Part shown: piece by piece, positions 42,858 through 51,064 of the stretch
Layout: every line of letters begins with the position of its first letter
Position numbering within the stretch: position 1 is the first letter of the stretch
DNA from: Halomonas elongata
Lineage (GTDB): Bacteria > Pseudomonadota > Gammaproteobacteria > Pseudomonadales > Halomonadaceae
Length of the DNA: 64,000 nt
Assembly: GCF_029081005.1 (NCBI RefSeq)
Contig: NZ_JAJQTQ010000004.1
Span: 160,402 to 224,401 of the forward strand
Direction of reading: 5' to 3'
The notes under the pieces: model-generated
What the model was told of the DNA's origin: nothing
The model's input: the letters and a program-made list of their open reading frames with translations, nothing else
Databases searched by the model: none
Position numbers and translations under genes: made by a program

Positions 42858-43648
42858 CAGAAACTGTGCTCCTCGGCCGGGAAGCGACGCGTCTTGACCG
42901 CCTCATGGTAATGGCGGAAGGCATCCGGGATGTCATCGGCCTCGGCCATGAAGTCCTTCACGAAGCGGGGGCTGCGCCCCGGGGTCACCCCCAGGATATC
43001 GTGCATGACCAGGATCTGGCCGTCGGTGTCGGGGCCGGCGCCGATGCCGATGACCGGGACATCGAGTGCGTCGGTGACGGCACGTCCCAGGCTGGCGGGA
43101 ACGCACTCCAGCAGGATCACCGAAGCGCCGGCGTCGACCAGGGCGCGGGCGTCCTCGAGGATGCGCGTGGCCTGGTCGGCATCACGGCCCTGAACCTTGT
43201 AACCGCCCAGCTGATGGACGGTCTGCGGCGTGAGTCCCAGGTGGGCGCAGACCGGCACGCCACGGCGCGTCAGTTCCCGCACGCCTTCGGCCATCCAGGC
43301 CTCGCCTTCCACCTTGATCATCTCGGCACCGGCGCGCATCAACTCGCCGGCATCCTGGAGCAGGCGCTCGGTGGTGGCGTTGCTCATGAAGGGCAGGTCG
43401 ACCATCAGCAGGCTGGCCCCCTTGCCACGGGCCACGCAGCGGGTGTGGTAGCAGATGTCGTCGAGGGTCACCGGCAGGGTGCTGGAATGCCCCTGCAGCA
43501 CCATACCCAGAGAGTCTCCGACCAGGAGAACCTCGATGCCGGCCTCACTGGCGGCATGGGCGAAGGTGGTATCGTAGGCGGTCAGGCAGCTGAAGGCTTC
43601 ACCGGCGCGCTTGTGGGCCTGCAGCGTGCTCAGGGTGACGGTTTTCAT
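42857..43648 (-). CDS. panB: 3-methyl-2-oxobutanoate hydroxymethyltransferase PanB
   Basis: PanB adds a hydroxymethyl group from methylene-tetrahydrofolate to ketoisovalerate, giving ketopantoate. The 263-residue TIM-barrel protein has [38 protein letters not shown] N-terminal motifs (read in two pieces at residues about 20-55), [17 protein letters not shown] and [21 protein letters not shown]. It leads panBCD; the 114-bp gap upstream carries several GTAAC half-sites. Confidence 0.97.
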   Translation of the reverse strand: MKTVTLSTLQAHKRAGEAFSCLTAYDTTFAHAASEAGIEVLLVGDSLGMVLQGHSSTLPVTLDDICYHTRCVARGKGASLLMVDLPFMSNATTERLLQDAGELMRAGAEMIKVEGEAWMAEGVRELTRRGVPVCAHLGLTPQTVHQLGGYKVQGRDADQATRILEDARALVDAGASVILLECVPASLGRAVTDALDVPVIGIGAGPDTDGQILVMHDILGVTPGRSPRFVKDFMAEADDIPDAFRHYHEAVKTRRFPAEEHSF

Positions 43649-43697
43649 GGCGTGCTCTCGTTATGTTGTCGGCCAGCCGGCGGGGACCGGAGCCATT

Positions 43698-43779
43698 GTG
43701 TAACCCATGATTGTTACCTTAATCCAGCTGAAGTGTCGATAGGTAACATAGCCCGGGTGTTGTCAGATCTGGGGTAACA
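43698..43779. promoter_or_regulatory. Cluster of GTAAC/GTTAC half-sites upstream of panB
   Basis: GTAAC at 43700-43704, TGTTAC at 43712-43717, GTAACA at 43743-43748 and GTAACA at 43774-43779 occur within 80 bp between folK and panB. The first two form an inverted repeat with an 8-base spacer; the last two are direct repeats 31 bp apart. The same hexamers lie upstream of the CrcZ-like promoter. No sigma-54 promoter is seen here. On the minus strand a possible TCGACA/TAACAA sigma-70 pair with 17-bp spacing overlaps the sites. Confidence 0.4.
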
Positions 43780-44266
43780 TTCTAGGTGATACCCTCGCCG
43801 GTGGCGCCTCTTCCGACAGGCTTGCCGCCAGGGAGGCGACATCATGACCGTCCGGAAGGACCAGGGTCGGGGCAGTCTCGGCCAATGGCACCAGCACGAA
43901 GGCTCGCTGTGCCATCTCCGGGTGCGGAAGCGTCAAGCGAGGCGTGACAAGACACTGGTCATCGAAGAGCAGAAGGTCCAGGTCCAGGGTACGTGGCCCC
44001 CAGCGTCGTTCGCGAACCCGACCATGGCGCTGTTCGAGGGCCTGCAGTTGATCGAGCAGGGCCAGTGGCGACAGGCGTGTCTCCAACTGGGCCACTGCGT
44101 TGATGAAGTCAGGCTGGTCCGCCGGGCCGACAGGCCGGGTGGCATAAAGATGCGAGGCGCGTCGTCGACGGGTCAGGGGCAACTGGTCCAGCTCGTCCAG
44201 GGCGCGTTCGACATGGGCTCGCGGCGCATCCAGATTGCTGCCGAGGCCGATCCAGGCAAGGCTCAT
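43763..44266 (-). CDS. folK: 2-amino-4-hydroxy-6-hydroxymethyldihydropteridine pyrophosphokinase FolK
   Basis: FolK pyrophosphorylates the pterin precursor before FolP acts. The 167-residue product has the start IGLGSNLDAPRAHVERAL, the central [46 protein letters not shown] signature region (residues about 55-105; RWGPRTLDLDLL is diagnostic) and LPHPEMAQRAFVLVPLAE. It overlaps pcnB by 4 bp (ATGA), the conserved pcnB-folK pair. Confidence 0.96.
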   Translation of the reverse strand: MSLAWIGLGSNLDAPRAHVERALDELDQLPLTRRRRASHLYATRPVGPADQPDFINAVAQLETRLSPLALLDQLQALEQRHGRVRERRWGPRTLDLDLLLFDDQCLVTPRLTLPHPEMAQRAFVLVPLAETAPTLVLPDGHDVASLAASLSEEAPPARVSPRMLPQI

Positions 44267-45666
44267 GTGTCGTCGGTGGGGTTGCGCGGCTTGCGCCTGC
44301 GGCGTCGACGACGCTTGCGCGGGGCCGGGGTCCCGGCCGGGTCGGCGTCGACCTTGCCGAGCAGGCGGCGTTGCTCGTGTTCATCGGCCTGCTGAAAGGC
44401 GGTCCACCAGTCGCCGAGTCCCGGGGGGATCTCGCCGGCGGCCTCGCGCAGCAACAGGAAGTCGTAGGCGGCACGGAAGCGGGGATGGTCGCGGGTCTGG
44501 AAGGCGCGCTTGCCCCGACGCGATGGCAAGCGTTGCTGCAGGTCCCAGATATCGCGCATCGGCAGGCTGAAGCGCTTGGGGATGGAGATGTGCTGCAGCT
44601 GGCGCGATACCACGCGCTGTGATGCCGCCTGGAGCGCGGGGATCGGTGGCATGTCCTCGTCCCGCTCATAGTCGCGTTGGCGTAACTGGACCGGGCCCCA
44701 CAACAGGGCGGCGAACAGAAAGGCCGGCGTCACCGGGCGTTCTTCCTGAACGCGCTTGTCGGTGCTGGCCAGGGCCTGCTCGATCAAGCCCTCGGCCCAG
44801 GGCAGCTCGGCGAAGGCTTCGTCGGCCTCGGGGAACAGCATGGCGAACAGCCCGTATTCCCGCAGCAGGTGGAAGGTCTCGACACCGTGGCCGCCCATGA
44901 ACAGCTTGAGCACCTCATCGAACAGCCGGGCCGGCGGTACCTGCAGGAGCAGCGGGGCGAGTTCCTCGATCGGCGCTTCGGTGGCGCTGGCCAGACTGAA
45001 GTCGAGTTTGGCGGCGAAGCGCACGGCGCGCAGCATGCGCACTGGGTCTTCCCGGTAGCGAGTGGCCGGATCGCCGATCAAGCGCAGGGTGCGGGCATCG
45101 ATATCGCGCACCCCGTCCGCGAAATCATGAATCGAGAAATCGGCGATATTGTAATACAGCGCATTGATCGTGAAGTCGCGGCGCAGGGCGTCTTCCTCGA
45201 TGTCGCCCCAGACATTGTCGCGCAGCAGCATGCCGTCGTCGGATTGCTGGGCGATATGGTCACCGTGGTCATCACCGGGTTTGCCCCGGAAGGTGGTGAC
45301 CTCGATGACCTCGCGACCGAAGCGGACATGGACGATACGGAAGCGGCGCCCGATGATGCGTGAGTTGCGGAACAGGCCGCGCACCTCTTCCGGCGTGGCA
45401 TTGGTGGCCACGTCGAAATCCTTGGGCATGCGGCCCAGGAGGGCGTCGCGGATGCAGCCGCCGACCAGGAAGGCCTCGAACCCGGCATTGTGCAGGCGGT
45501 ACAGCACCTTGAGAGCCGCGTCACTGAACAGCTGACGCGATACAGGATGTTCATCGCGGGGAATGATGCGCAGCACAGGGCCTCCGGCCGGCGCATCCTG
45601 AGGGCCGAACAGCGACTTGAGATGCTCGCCAGGACTCTGCAGAAAGCGGGTAAAACCTTTGATCAT
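44263..45666 (-). CDS. pcnB: Poly(A) polymerase PcnB
   Basis: PcnB adds poly(A) tails to RNA, promoting decay. The 467-residue product has the nucleotidyltransferase motif FLVGGCIRDALLGRMPKDFDVAT (metal ligands Asp83 and Asp85), RRDFTINALYYN, the RNA-binding helix RMLRAVRFAAKLDF and a basic C-terminal tail (RKRRRRRRRKPRNPTDD). I chose the ATG at 45666 because it gives the family length; there is no clear ribosome site, and the open frame extends 58 codons upstream into unlikely sequence. It lies 134 bp beyond the CrcZ terminator, as pcnB does in Pseudomonas. Confidence 0.95.
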   Translation of the reverse strand: MIKGFTRFLQSPGEHLKSLFGPQDAPAGGPVLRIIPRDEHPVSRQLFSDAALKVLYRLHNAGFEAFLVGGCIRDALLGRMPKDFDVATNATPEEVRGLFRNSRIIGRRFRIVHVRFGREVIEVTTFRGKPGDDHGDHIAQQSDDGMLLRDNVWGDIEEDALRRDFTINALYYNIADFSIHDFADGVRDIDARTLRLIGDPATRYREDPVRMLRAVRFAAKLDFSLASATEAPIEELAPLLLQVPPARLFDEVLKLFMGGHGVETFHLLREYGLFAMLFPEADEAFAELPWAEGLIEQALASTDKRVQEERPVTPAFLFAALLWGPVQLRQRDYERDEDMPPIPALQAASQRVVSRQLQHISIPKRFSLPMRDIWDLQQRLPSRRGKRAFQTRDHPRFRAAYDFLLLREAAGEIPPGLGDWWTAFQQADEHEQRRLLGKVDADPAGTPAPRKRRRRRRRKPRNPTDDT

Positions 45667-45797
45667 GCGGTGTTGTCGACTCGCGGGAGTACGAAAAGCG
45701 TTGAGTGTAGCGGACACCCGACACCTTGCAAAGCGTGAGCCTGTCGTGCGTCGGACCCAAGCGTCTCGTGGGCACGCCATGGCGGCAGTCTGAACGC

Positions 45798-45829
45798 ATA
45801 CAGAAAGGGGAGGCCGGCAGGCCTCCCCT
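45798..45829 (-). terminator. Rho-independent terminator of the CrcZ-like RNA
   Basis: A perfect 10-bp stem AGGGGAGGCC/GGCCTCCCCT (45806-45815 with 45820-45829) has a 4-base loop. On the minus strand it is followed by TTTCTGT. Confidence 0.8.
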
Positions 45830-46299
45830 GGATCAAGCAAGGTGCAGCATCCCTGCTGCTGGTTCTTCTTCGTGATGGCGCATCGCCTTGAATACGCACC
45901 ACAGTCACCAAGGAGTCTCAGGCAAGCATGTTGTTGTCTTTATTGACGTTCCTGGCGGCGACCGCCTCGTATTCAAAACAATAATCCAAGCACGACGGCA
46001 TGCCTGGCATACCTTCCCCCGGTGGCTTGTTGTTGTTACCGGGAGTGCACCCTGACGGCCCTTGTTCTTGTTGTCGGCCGGTTGTCGGTGCGTCGCGTCC
46101 TGATCTTCCGGGCTTCGAGTTCTTGTTGTTATTGACCTCGAAGGACTCGCGTCCATTGCCGTTGCTGTTCTTGTTGTCGGCATGGCGCCCAAGTGTCTCG
46201 ACCCGAAGGGCTTGTTGTTGTTGGTTCGGGTCCCGTCACCGTGCCTGGCCGTTGTTGTTGTTGGGGCCGTCGGTGACATCCGGATTTGTTTTTCTTGCC
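45798..46299 (-). ncRNA. crcZ: CrcZ-like Hfq/Crc-sequestering sRNA
   Basis: No protein gene fits here. Read on the minus strand, six consecutive stem-loops each carry an A-rich AAnAAnAA motif in the apical loop. Stem arms are at 46246-46250/46265-46269, 46200-46207/46225-46232, 46153-46161/46178-46185, 46113-46119/46137-46143, 46056-46060/46076-46080 and 46018-46023/46038-46043. Loop motifs are at 46252, 46212, 46168, 46120, 46062 and 46027. Further motifs lie at 46286-46296, 45929-45938 and 45863-45870. A sigma-54 promoter precedes it and a 10-bp terminator stem ends it. Position between cbrB and pcnB equals Pseudomonas crcZ, whose CA motifs titrate Hfq/Crc and relieve catabolite repression. 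Ends are estimates (about 500 nt). Confidence 0.85.
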
Positions 46300-46308
46300 C
46301 ATAAGTGT

Positions 46309-46324
46309 TGCACGGCCTGTGCCA
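46309..46324 (-). promoter_or_regulatory. Sigma-54 promoter of the CrcZ-like RNA
   Basis: On the minus strand TGGCAC (46324-46319), five bases, then GTGCA (46313-46309) match the RpoN consensus TGGCAC-N5-TTGCA with one mismatch. The invariant GG and GC are present at correct spacing. The predicted start is near 46299, just before the first A-rich motif. Confidence 0.8.
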
Positions 46325-46398
46325 TTGATTAAAAAATCCTTTTTTTTCAGTTAGTTGTTATTTTTCATCATTTTGTCACCGGGAAAGTGCAGGGGCGG

Positions 46399-46449
46399 TG
46401 TTACCCGGACTGCCCCGAGATGGCGCGCAGGCTGTGTGAGAAGGTAACA
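46399..46449. promoter_or_regulatory. Candidate CbrB upstream activator sites
   Basis: TGTTAC (46399-46404) and GTAACA (46444-46449) form an inverted pair 39 bp apart, about 100-150 bp upstream of the predicted RNA start, the right distance for a sigma-54 enhancer. These hexamers resemble the half-sites reported for Pseudomonas CbrB. Between them and the promoter lies a 40-bp A/T-rich stretch (46325-46375), suited to DNA bending. Confidence 0.6.
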
Positions 46450-46543
46450 AATGGTGCGTGATGTCGGCCCGGGGCCACATGAGCAAGGTCTTGGCTCAGG
46501 AGGTGCGGGGCTTGCACTTTAGTCGAGGGTGCAGGGTGACGGA

Positions 46544-47929
46544 TCAGCCGACGTTGCGCCGGGGGCCTTTCTTGCGGGGAATGCCCAGGCGCTGACGGCG
46601 TTCCCACAGGCACTTGCGGCTGATGCCAAGTTTCTGGGCCAGCTCGGTTTCGCTCATCTGATCCTGGTGTTCCAGCACGAAGTGCTGGAAATAGTCTTCC
46701 AGGGAAAGGTCCTCGGGGTCCTCGTCGCCTTCCAGTGAATCCTCGAGGGTCGCCACCTTGGCAGTGGGCGCAGGGGCCGGGCGTGGTGGGGGGGTGAGAC
46801 CCAGATCGTCGGGATGGATGAGATGGCTTTCGGCGAGGATGACACCACGCTCCAGGGCATTTTCCAGCTCACGGACGTTGCCGGGCCAGGGAAAGTCGCG
46901 GATGACGCGTCGGGCGGCCCGGGAGAGTCGCAGGCCTTCGCGGTCGTGACGACGGCACGCCTTGGTGAGCAGCGAATCGGCGATTTCCAGGATGTCATCT
47001 TCACGATCTCGCAACGGCGGGAGGTCGATCTGCATCACATTGAGGCGATAATACAGGTCGAGGCGAAATTCACCGGTCTTCGACAGCGCATGCAGGTCCC
47101 GGTGCGTGGCGGCGATCAGGCGAACGTTGACGTGTCGCGTCTCCACCGAGCCGATCTTGCGAATCTCACCTTCCTGCAGGACGCGCAGCAGGCGGGCCTG
47201 GGCGTCGGGTGGCAGCTCGCCGATCTCGTCGAGAAACAGGGTGCCATGGTCGGCGGCCTCCACCAGGCCGGTGCGAGCGGCATTGGCGCCAGTGAAGGCG
47301 CCTTTCTCGTGACCGAACAGTTCGGACTCGATCAGTGTCTCGGGAATGGCCGCGCAATTGACGCAGATCAGGGGCGCGGCGGCGCGCTTGCTCTGTTGAT
47401 GTAGCGCGCGGGCCACCAGTTCCTTGCCGGTACCGGATTCCCCCTGGATCAGCACGGTGACATCGGCGGGCGCGGTCTTGCGGATGCGCGAATAGACGAC
47501 CTGCATGGCCGGGCAGCCACCGATCATCGTCTGCTGCTGGCCACCCTGGTCGGTGACATCGGGCGGTGCGGCCTGCCGAGTGGCTTGCTGGTGCAGAACG
47601 CGGGAGACGGTTTCGAGCAGCTCGTCATGGTCGAACGGCTTGGCGACGTAGTCCACCGCGCCGAGCTTGAGGGCTTCCACGGCCGAGCGCATGCTGGCGT
47701 AGCTGGTCATGATCAGTACTGGCACCGGAGCGGCGAGGCCGATGAGGTCGGTACCGGGGTCACCGGGCAGGCGCAGGTCACTGATCACCAGGTCGAAGCG
47801 TTGTGGGTCGAGCTCGCGGGCCTCGGCCACGGAGCCGGCTTCACTGACGCCATGGTCGTGACGTTCCAGCAGGCGCCTCAGGGCGCTGCGAATGATAGCT
47901 TCGTCTTCAACGATCAGGATCCGGCTCAT
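46544..47929 (-). CDS. cbrB: Sigma-54-dependent response regulator CbrB
   Basis: CbrB is the NtrC-type activator paired with CbrA; in Pseudomonas it activates crcZ and catabolic genes for amino acids such as histidine. The 461-residue product has a receiver domain (MSRILIVEDE, phosphoacceptor Asp51, Lys97), an AAA+ domain (Walker A GESGTGKE 163-170, GAFTGA loop 210-215 for sigma-54 contact) and a C-terminal Fis-type helix-turn-helix ending in SRKCLWERRQRLGIPRKK, typical of CbrB. An alternative start MAKAP lies at 47944. Its 5' end overlaps cbrA. The sRNA it probably controls lies directly downstream. Confidence 0.93.
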   Translation of the reverse strand: MSRILIVEDEAIIRSALRRLLERHDHGVSEAGSVAEARELDPQRFDLVISDLRLPGDPGTDLIGLAAPVPVLIMTSYASMRSAVEALKLGAVDYVAKPFDHDELLETVSRVLHQQATRQAAPPDVTDQGGQQQTMIGGCPAMQVVYSRIRKTAPADVTVLIQGESGTGKELVARALHQQSKRAAAPLICVNCAAIPETLIESELFGHEKGAFTGANAARTGLVEAADHGTLFLDEIGELPPDAQARLLRVLQEGEIRKIGSVETRHVNVRLIAATHRDLHALSKTGEFRLDLYYRLNVMQIDLPPLRDREDDILEIADSLLTKACRRHDREGLRLSRAARRVIRDFPWPGNVRELENALERGVILAESHLIHPDDLGLTPPPRPAPAPTAKVATLEDSLEGDEDPEDLSLEDYFQHFVLEHQDQMSETELAQKLGISRKCLWERRQRLGIPRKKGPRRNVG

Positions 47930-50867
47930 GGGTGCTTTCGCCATTCTCTGGATGGAGGGGCAGCCACAGGTGGATGCGCGTACCGCTGGCCTGTCCGGCA
48001 GGAGGGGACTCGATCTCGATCTGGCCATCATGCTCGGCGACGATGCTGTAGACCAGCGGCAGCCCCAGCCCCGTGCCCTCACCCGCCGGTTTGGTCGTGG
48101 TGAAGGGCTCGAACAGGTGATCGCGCATCCCCGGGTCGATGCCGTGGCCTTCGTCGGTGATGGTCAGGTGCAGGCACTGGCCTTCCGGTGTGGCATCGAC
48201 GATGACGCGATCTTCCGGTTCGCTGGCATCCCGGGCATTGCCCAGCAGATTGATCATCACCTGCTGCAGGCGTTGTGCGTCCCCGATGACGGCCTGGTCG
48301 GTCGGGCAGCGGTTCTCATATCGGACATCCTCCCCCGAGCGGGCGAGCCGGATCAAGTGCAGGGCCTCGTCGGTGACACTGGCCATGGAGGTGGGCGCGA
48401 AGTCCGCACCGGCGACATGCCGGCCTCCATGGGCGAAACCGACCAGTGAGCCGACGATCTTCGAGACGCGGTCGGTCAAGACCTGGATCTGGTCGGCGGT
48501 CTCCAGCAGGGCGGGGTCGTCGGTGTCGTAACGCAGATTCTGGGCCAGCGAGGAGATGCCGGTGATGGGGTTGCCGATCTCGTGGGCGACGCCGGCCGCC
48601 AACTGACCGATGGAGGCGAGACGGGCTGCGTGGACCAGCTCGTCTTCCAGCCACTTCATCTCGCTGTGATCCTCCACGAGGATGACATTGCCACCGTCTT
48701 CTCCTTGTTCGCCCTGCAGGCCGGCGCGGTGCAGGGTCAGGTAACGTTCGCCCCGTGACAGGCTGGCCGGCTGCTTGTAGAGGCGGCCCTGCGGCGCGGC
48801 GAGAATCTGGCCGAGCAGGTCGTTCCAGGGCGCGGGAAGGGTGTCGCGGTGCGCACCGATCACCGAGTCTCCCTCGATGCCGGAAAGCTCGGCGAGCGCA
48901 TCGTTCCACATCAGCAACTCGCCATCCTCGCCGAAGGCGCACAGGCCGATGGGCAGTCGGGTCAGGGTGCGCCGGTGGTAGCGTCGCAGGCCGTCGAGCT
49001 CTCGCGCCAGGCCGGTGAGTCGCGAGCGATAGGCTTCCAGTCGGCTTTCGACGAAGTGGATGTCCTCGGTGGCGCTGGGGCCGTTATGTCGATAGGGCAG
49101 GCAGCGATCGACGATGTCCTGGGCGACCGAGGGTCCCATCAGACCGGAGAGATTGGCCTGGATGCGGTCGCGCAGGCGGCGCAGGGCATAGGGGCGTCCG
49201 TCCAGAGGCGACAGGCCGAGAGCGGTCAAGGCGCGCTCCACCTCGCGATTGGCCACGTCCTCGCCCAGCACGCGCGTCAGGTGGCGCTTGAATTCGGCGC
49301 CATTGGTGGCGACCAGGGGGAGCCGCATTGGGCGCACCACGGCATCCACGGAGCATGCCTCGGCCGCCGCGCGTTCTCCCGCTGAGGTTCGGGTGGCCAG
49401 GGAAACGAGGATGAAGGTCAGGATGTTCGCCGCCAGCGAGATCAGGGTGACGCTGTACCAGGCGGGTTCGCCGGCCAGGACCTCCAGCCCCGGCGGCAGG
49501 AGCACCATCGCCGGATAGTCGGTGAGCAGGGGAACCCACAGGCCGGCCAGCCAGATCGTCATGCCCACTGCGAGCCCGGCTACCATGCCCTTGCGATTGG
49601 CGCCGGGCCAGTACAGCAGGGCCAGCATGCCCGGCAGGCACTGGGCCATGCCGACGAAGGAGGCCAGTCCCAGGGTCGAGAGGTCGTGGCGCACGCCGAC
49701 CAGGCGATAGAACAGCCAGCCGCCGACGATCACCGCGGCGATCAGCCCGCGGCGCAGCCAGCGCAACCAGCGATAGAGATCGGGCTGGGCAATGGGCGGA
49801 TGTGCCACCAGCACCAGGTGGTTGAGGATCATCCCCGACAAGGCCAGCGAGATGATGATCATGGTGCCGCTCGCCGCGGCCAGGCCGGCGATGAAGGCCA
49901 GGCCGCCGACCCACCATGATGAGGACAGGCCGAAGGCCAGGTAGGCGGCGCCGGCGCCTACTTCGTCGACCCCCAGGCGCTGTGTGGCCCACAGGATCAG
50001 CGGCACCGGAAGGGCCATCAACAGCAGGAACAGCGGCAGTGCCCAGCTGGACTGGAGCAGGGTGCGTCGGTCGAGGGTCTCGGCGAAGGTGATGTGAAAC
50101 ATGTGCGGCATCAGGAAGGCCGCGGAGAAGAACAGCAGCAACAGCGTACGCCATTGGGCCGGATCGAGCTGGGCGATGCGGGTCTGGTCGACGTGGCCGG
50201 CACCATCGAGCCAGGTCTGAAGGTCGGCGGGGCCCTCGAAGACACCGAAGAGGGCAACGGCACCGAGGGCCAGCATGGCGGCCAGCTTGACCAGTGACTC
50301 CAGGGCGATCGCCGCCAGCAGACTGTCGTGTCGGGCGCTGAGGTGCGAATGGCGGGCACCGAACAGCATGGCGAACAAGGCGATCAGCAGACTGAAACCC
50401 AGGGCGAGCAGGGAGGGCGAGCCGACACCGCTGAGATGGTGGATGGCATGGCCCATGGTCTGTATCTGCAAGGCCAGCAAGGGCAACACGGCCAGCAGGC
50501 TGACCAGGGTCAGCAGGGTGCCGACCCAGCGTGAACGGAAGCGAAAGGCGAACAGGTCGGCCAGCGAAGAAAGCTGATGGGTACGGGTCATGCGCTGGAT
50601 CGGCACCAGCAACACCGGGGCCAGCAGGAAGGCACCGGCAACCCCCAGGTAGTAGGACAGATAGCCGAACCCATAACGGCTGGCGAACTCGAGGCTGCCG
50701 TAGACCGCCCAGGCACTGGCGTAGACGCCAAGCGCCAGGGTGTAGACCGCCGGATGACGTACCAGGCGGCTCGGCAGCCAGCCGCGATCGACGGCCAGTG
50801 CGCAGAGGAACAGCAATGACAGATAGCCGACGCCGAGCGCGAGCAGGCCAGGGAGGTTCAGACTCAT
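47907..50867 (-). CDS. cbrA: Sensor histidine kinase CbrA with SLC5 transporter-like domain
   Basis: CbrA senses carbon/nitrogen status, in Pseudomonas partly through histidine transport, and phosphorylates CbrB. The 986-residue product has about thirteen transmembrane helices of a sodium/solute symporter (SSSF/SLC5) domain (residues 1 to about 480), a linker/STAC-like segment, a PAS-like region near 640-720 (LPIGLCAFGEDGELLMWNDALAELSGI) and a kinase core with the H box VAHEIGNPITG (His762), N box (LLGNARDA) and G boxes (DEGHGIDPG, GEGTGLGL). Length is nearly that of Pseudomonas CbrA. It starts 9 bp after cbrX and overlaps cbrB. Confidence 0.95.
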   Translation of the reverse strand: MSLNLPGLLALGVGYLSLLFLCALAVDRGWLPSRLVRHPAVYTLALGVYASAWAVYGSLEFASRYGFGYLSYYLGVAGAFLLAPVLLVPIQRMTRTHQLSSLADLFAFRFRSRWVGTLLTLVSLLAVLPLLALQIQTMGHAIHHLSGVGSPSLLALGFSLLIALFAMLFGARHSHLSARHDSLLAAIALESLVKLAAMLALGAVALFGVFEGPADLQTWLDGAGHVDQTRIAQLDPAQWRTLLLLFFSAAFLMPHMFHITFAETLDRRTLLQSSWALPLFLLLMALPVPLILWATQRLGVDEVGAGAAYLAFGLSSSWWVGGLAFIAGLAAASGTMIIISLALSGMILNHLVLVAHPPIAQPDLYRWLRWLRRGLIAAVIVGGWLFYRLVGVRHDLSTLGLASFVGMAQCLPGMLALLYWPGANRKGMVAGLAVGMTIWLAGLWVPLLTDYPAMVLLPPGLEVLAGEPAWYSVTLISLAANILTFILVSLATRTSAGERAAAEACSVDAVVRPMRLPLVATNGAEFKRHLTRVLGEDVANREVERALTALGLSPLDGRPYALRRLRDRIQANLSGLMGPSVAQDIVDRCLPYRHNGPSATEDIHFVESRLEAYRSRLTGLARELDGLRRYHRRTLTRLPIGLCAFGEDGELLMWNDALAELSGIEGDSVIGAHRDTLPAPWNDLLGQILAAPQGRLYKQPASLSRGERYLTLHRAGLQGEQGEDGGNVILVEDHSEMKWLEDELVHAARLASIGQLAAGVAHEIGNPITGISSLAQNLRYDTDDPALLETADQIQVLTDRVSKIVGSLVGFAHGGRHVAGADFAPTSMASVTDEALHLIRLARSGEDVRYENRCPTDQAVIGDAQRLQQVMINLLGNARDASEPEDRVIVDATPEGQCLHLTITDEGHGIDPGMRDHLFEPFTTTKPAGEGTGLGLPLVYSIVAEHDGQIEIESPPAGQASGTRIHLWLPLHPENGESTHEPDPDR

Positions 50868-50876
50868 TGCCGTATC

Positions 50877-51056
50877 CTAGCGTCTTTCATCGAGCTTGCG
50901 TTTCTGTTCCAGCCACAGGGTCAGGGCGATCAGCCCGCCCCAGATGAGAAAGGGGCGATACCAGGCAGCACCGGGATTGGCCCAGCCGCTCATCAACAGC
51001 GGCGAGAACAGGTAACCGCCGAAGACCAGGAATAGCATGATGCGGTAGACGTACAT
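50877..51056 (-). CDS. cbrX: Small membrane protein CbrX
   Basis: A 59-codon frame (MYVYRIMLFLVFGGYLFSPL ... KRKLDERR) lies directly upstream of cbrA. It has two hydrophobic segments (residues about 5-22 and 36-50) and a charged C-terminus, so it is probably an inner-membrane peptide. GGGAG precedes the ATG at good spacing, and cbrA begins 9 bp after its TAG. In Pseudomonas putida a small gene at the same place, cbrX, is translationally coupled to cbrA; identity here rests on position, size and hydrophobicity. Function is unknown. Confidence 0.8.
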   Translation of the reverse strand: MYVYRIMLFLVFGGYLFSPLLMSGWANPGAAWYRPFLIWGGLIALTLWLEQKRKLDERR

Positions 51057-51064
51057 GTCACTCC

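Noticed and set aside
46027..46262. TTGTTG repeats as a microsatellite or CRISPR-like array
   Set aside because: The repeats are short (8-14 bases), always sit between complementary arms that differ from each other, and there are no constant-length repeats or spacers.
45905..46279. 124-codon frame on the minus strand through the sRNA region
   Set aside because: The product is low-complexity (NNNK, TTTT runs) produced by the AAC repeats. There is no ribosome site, and the hairpin/loop pattern explains the sequence better as RNA.
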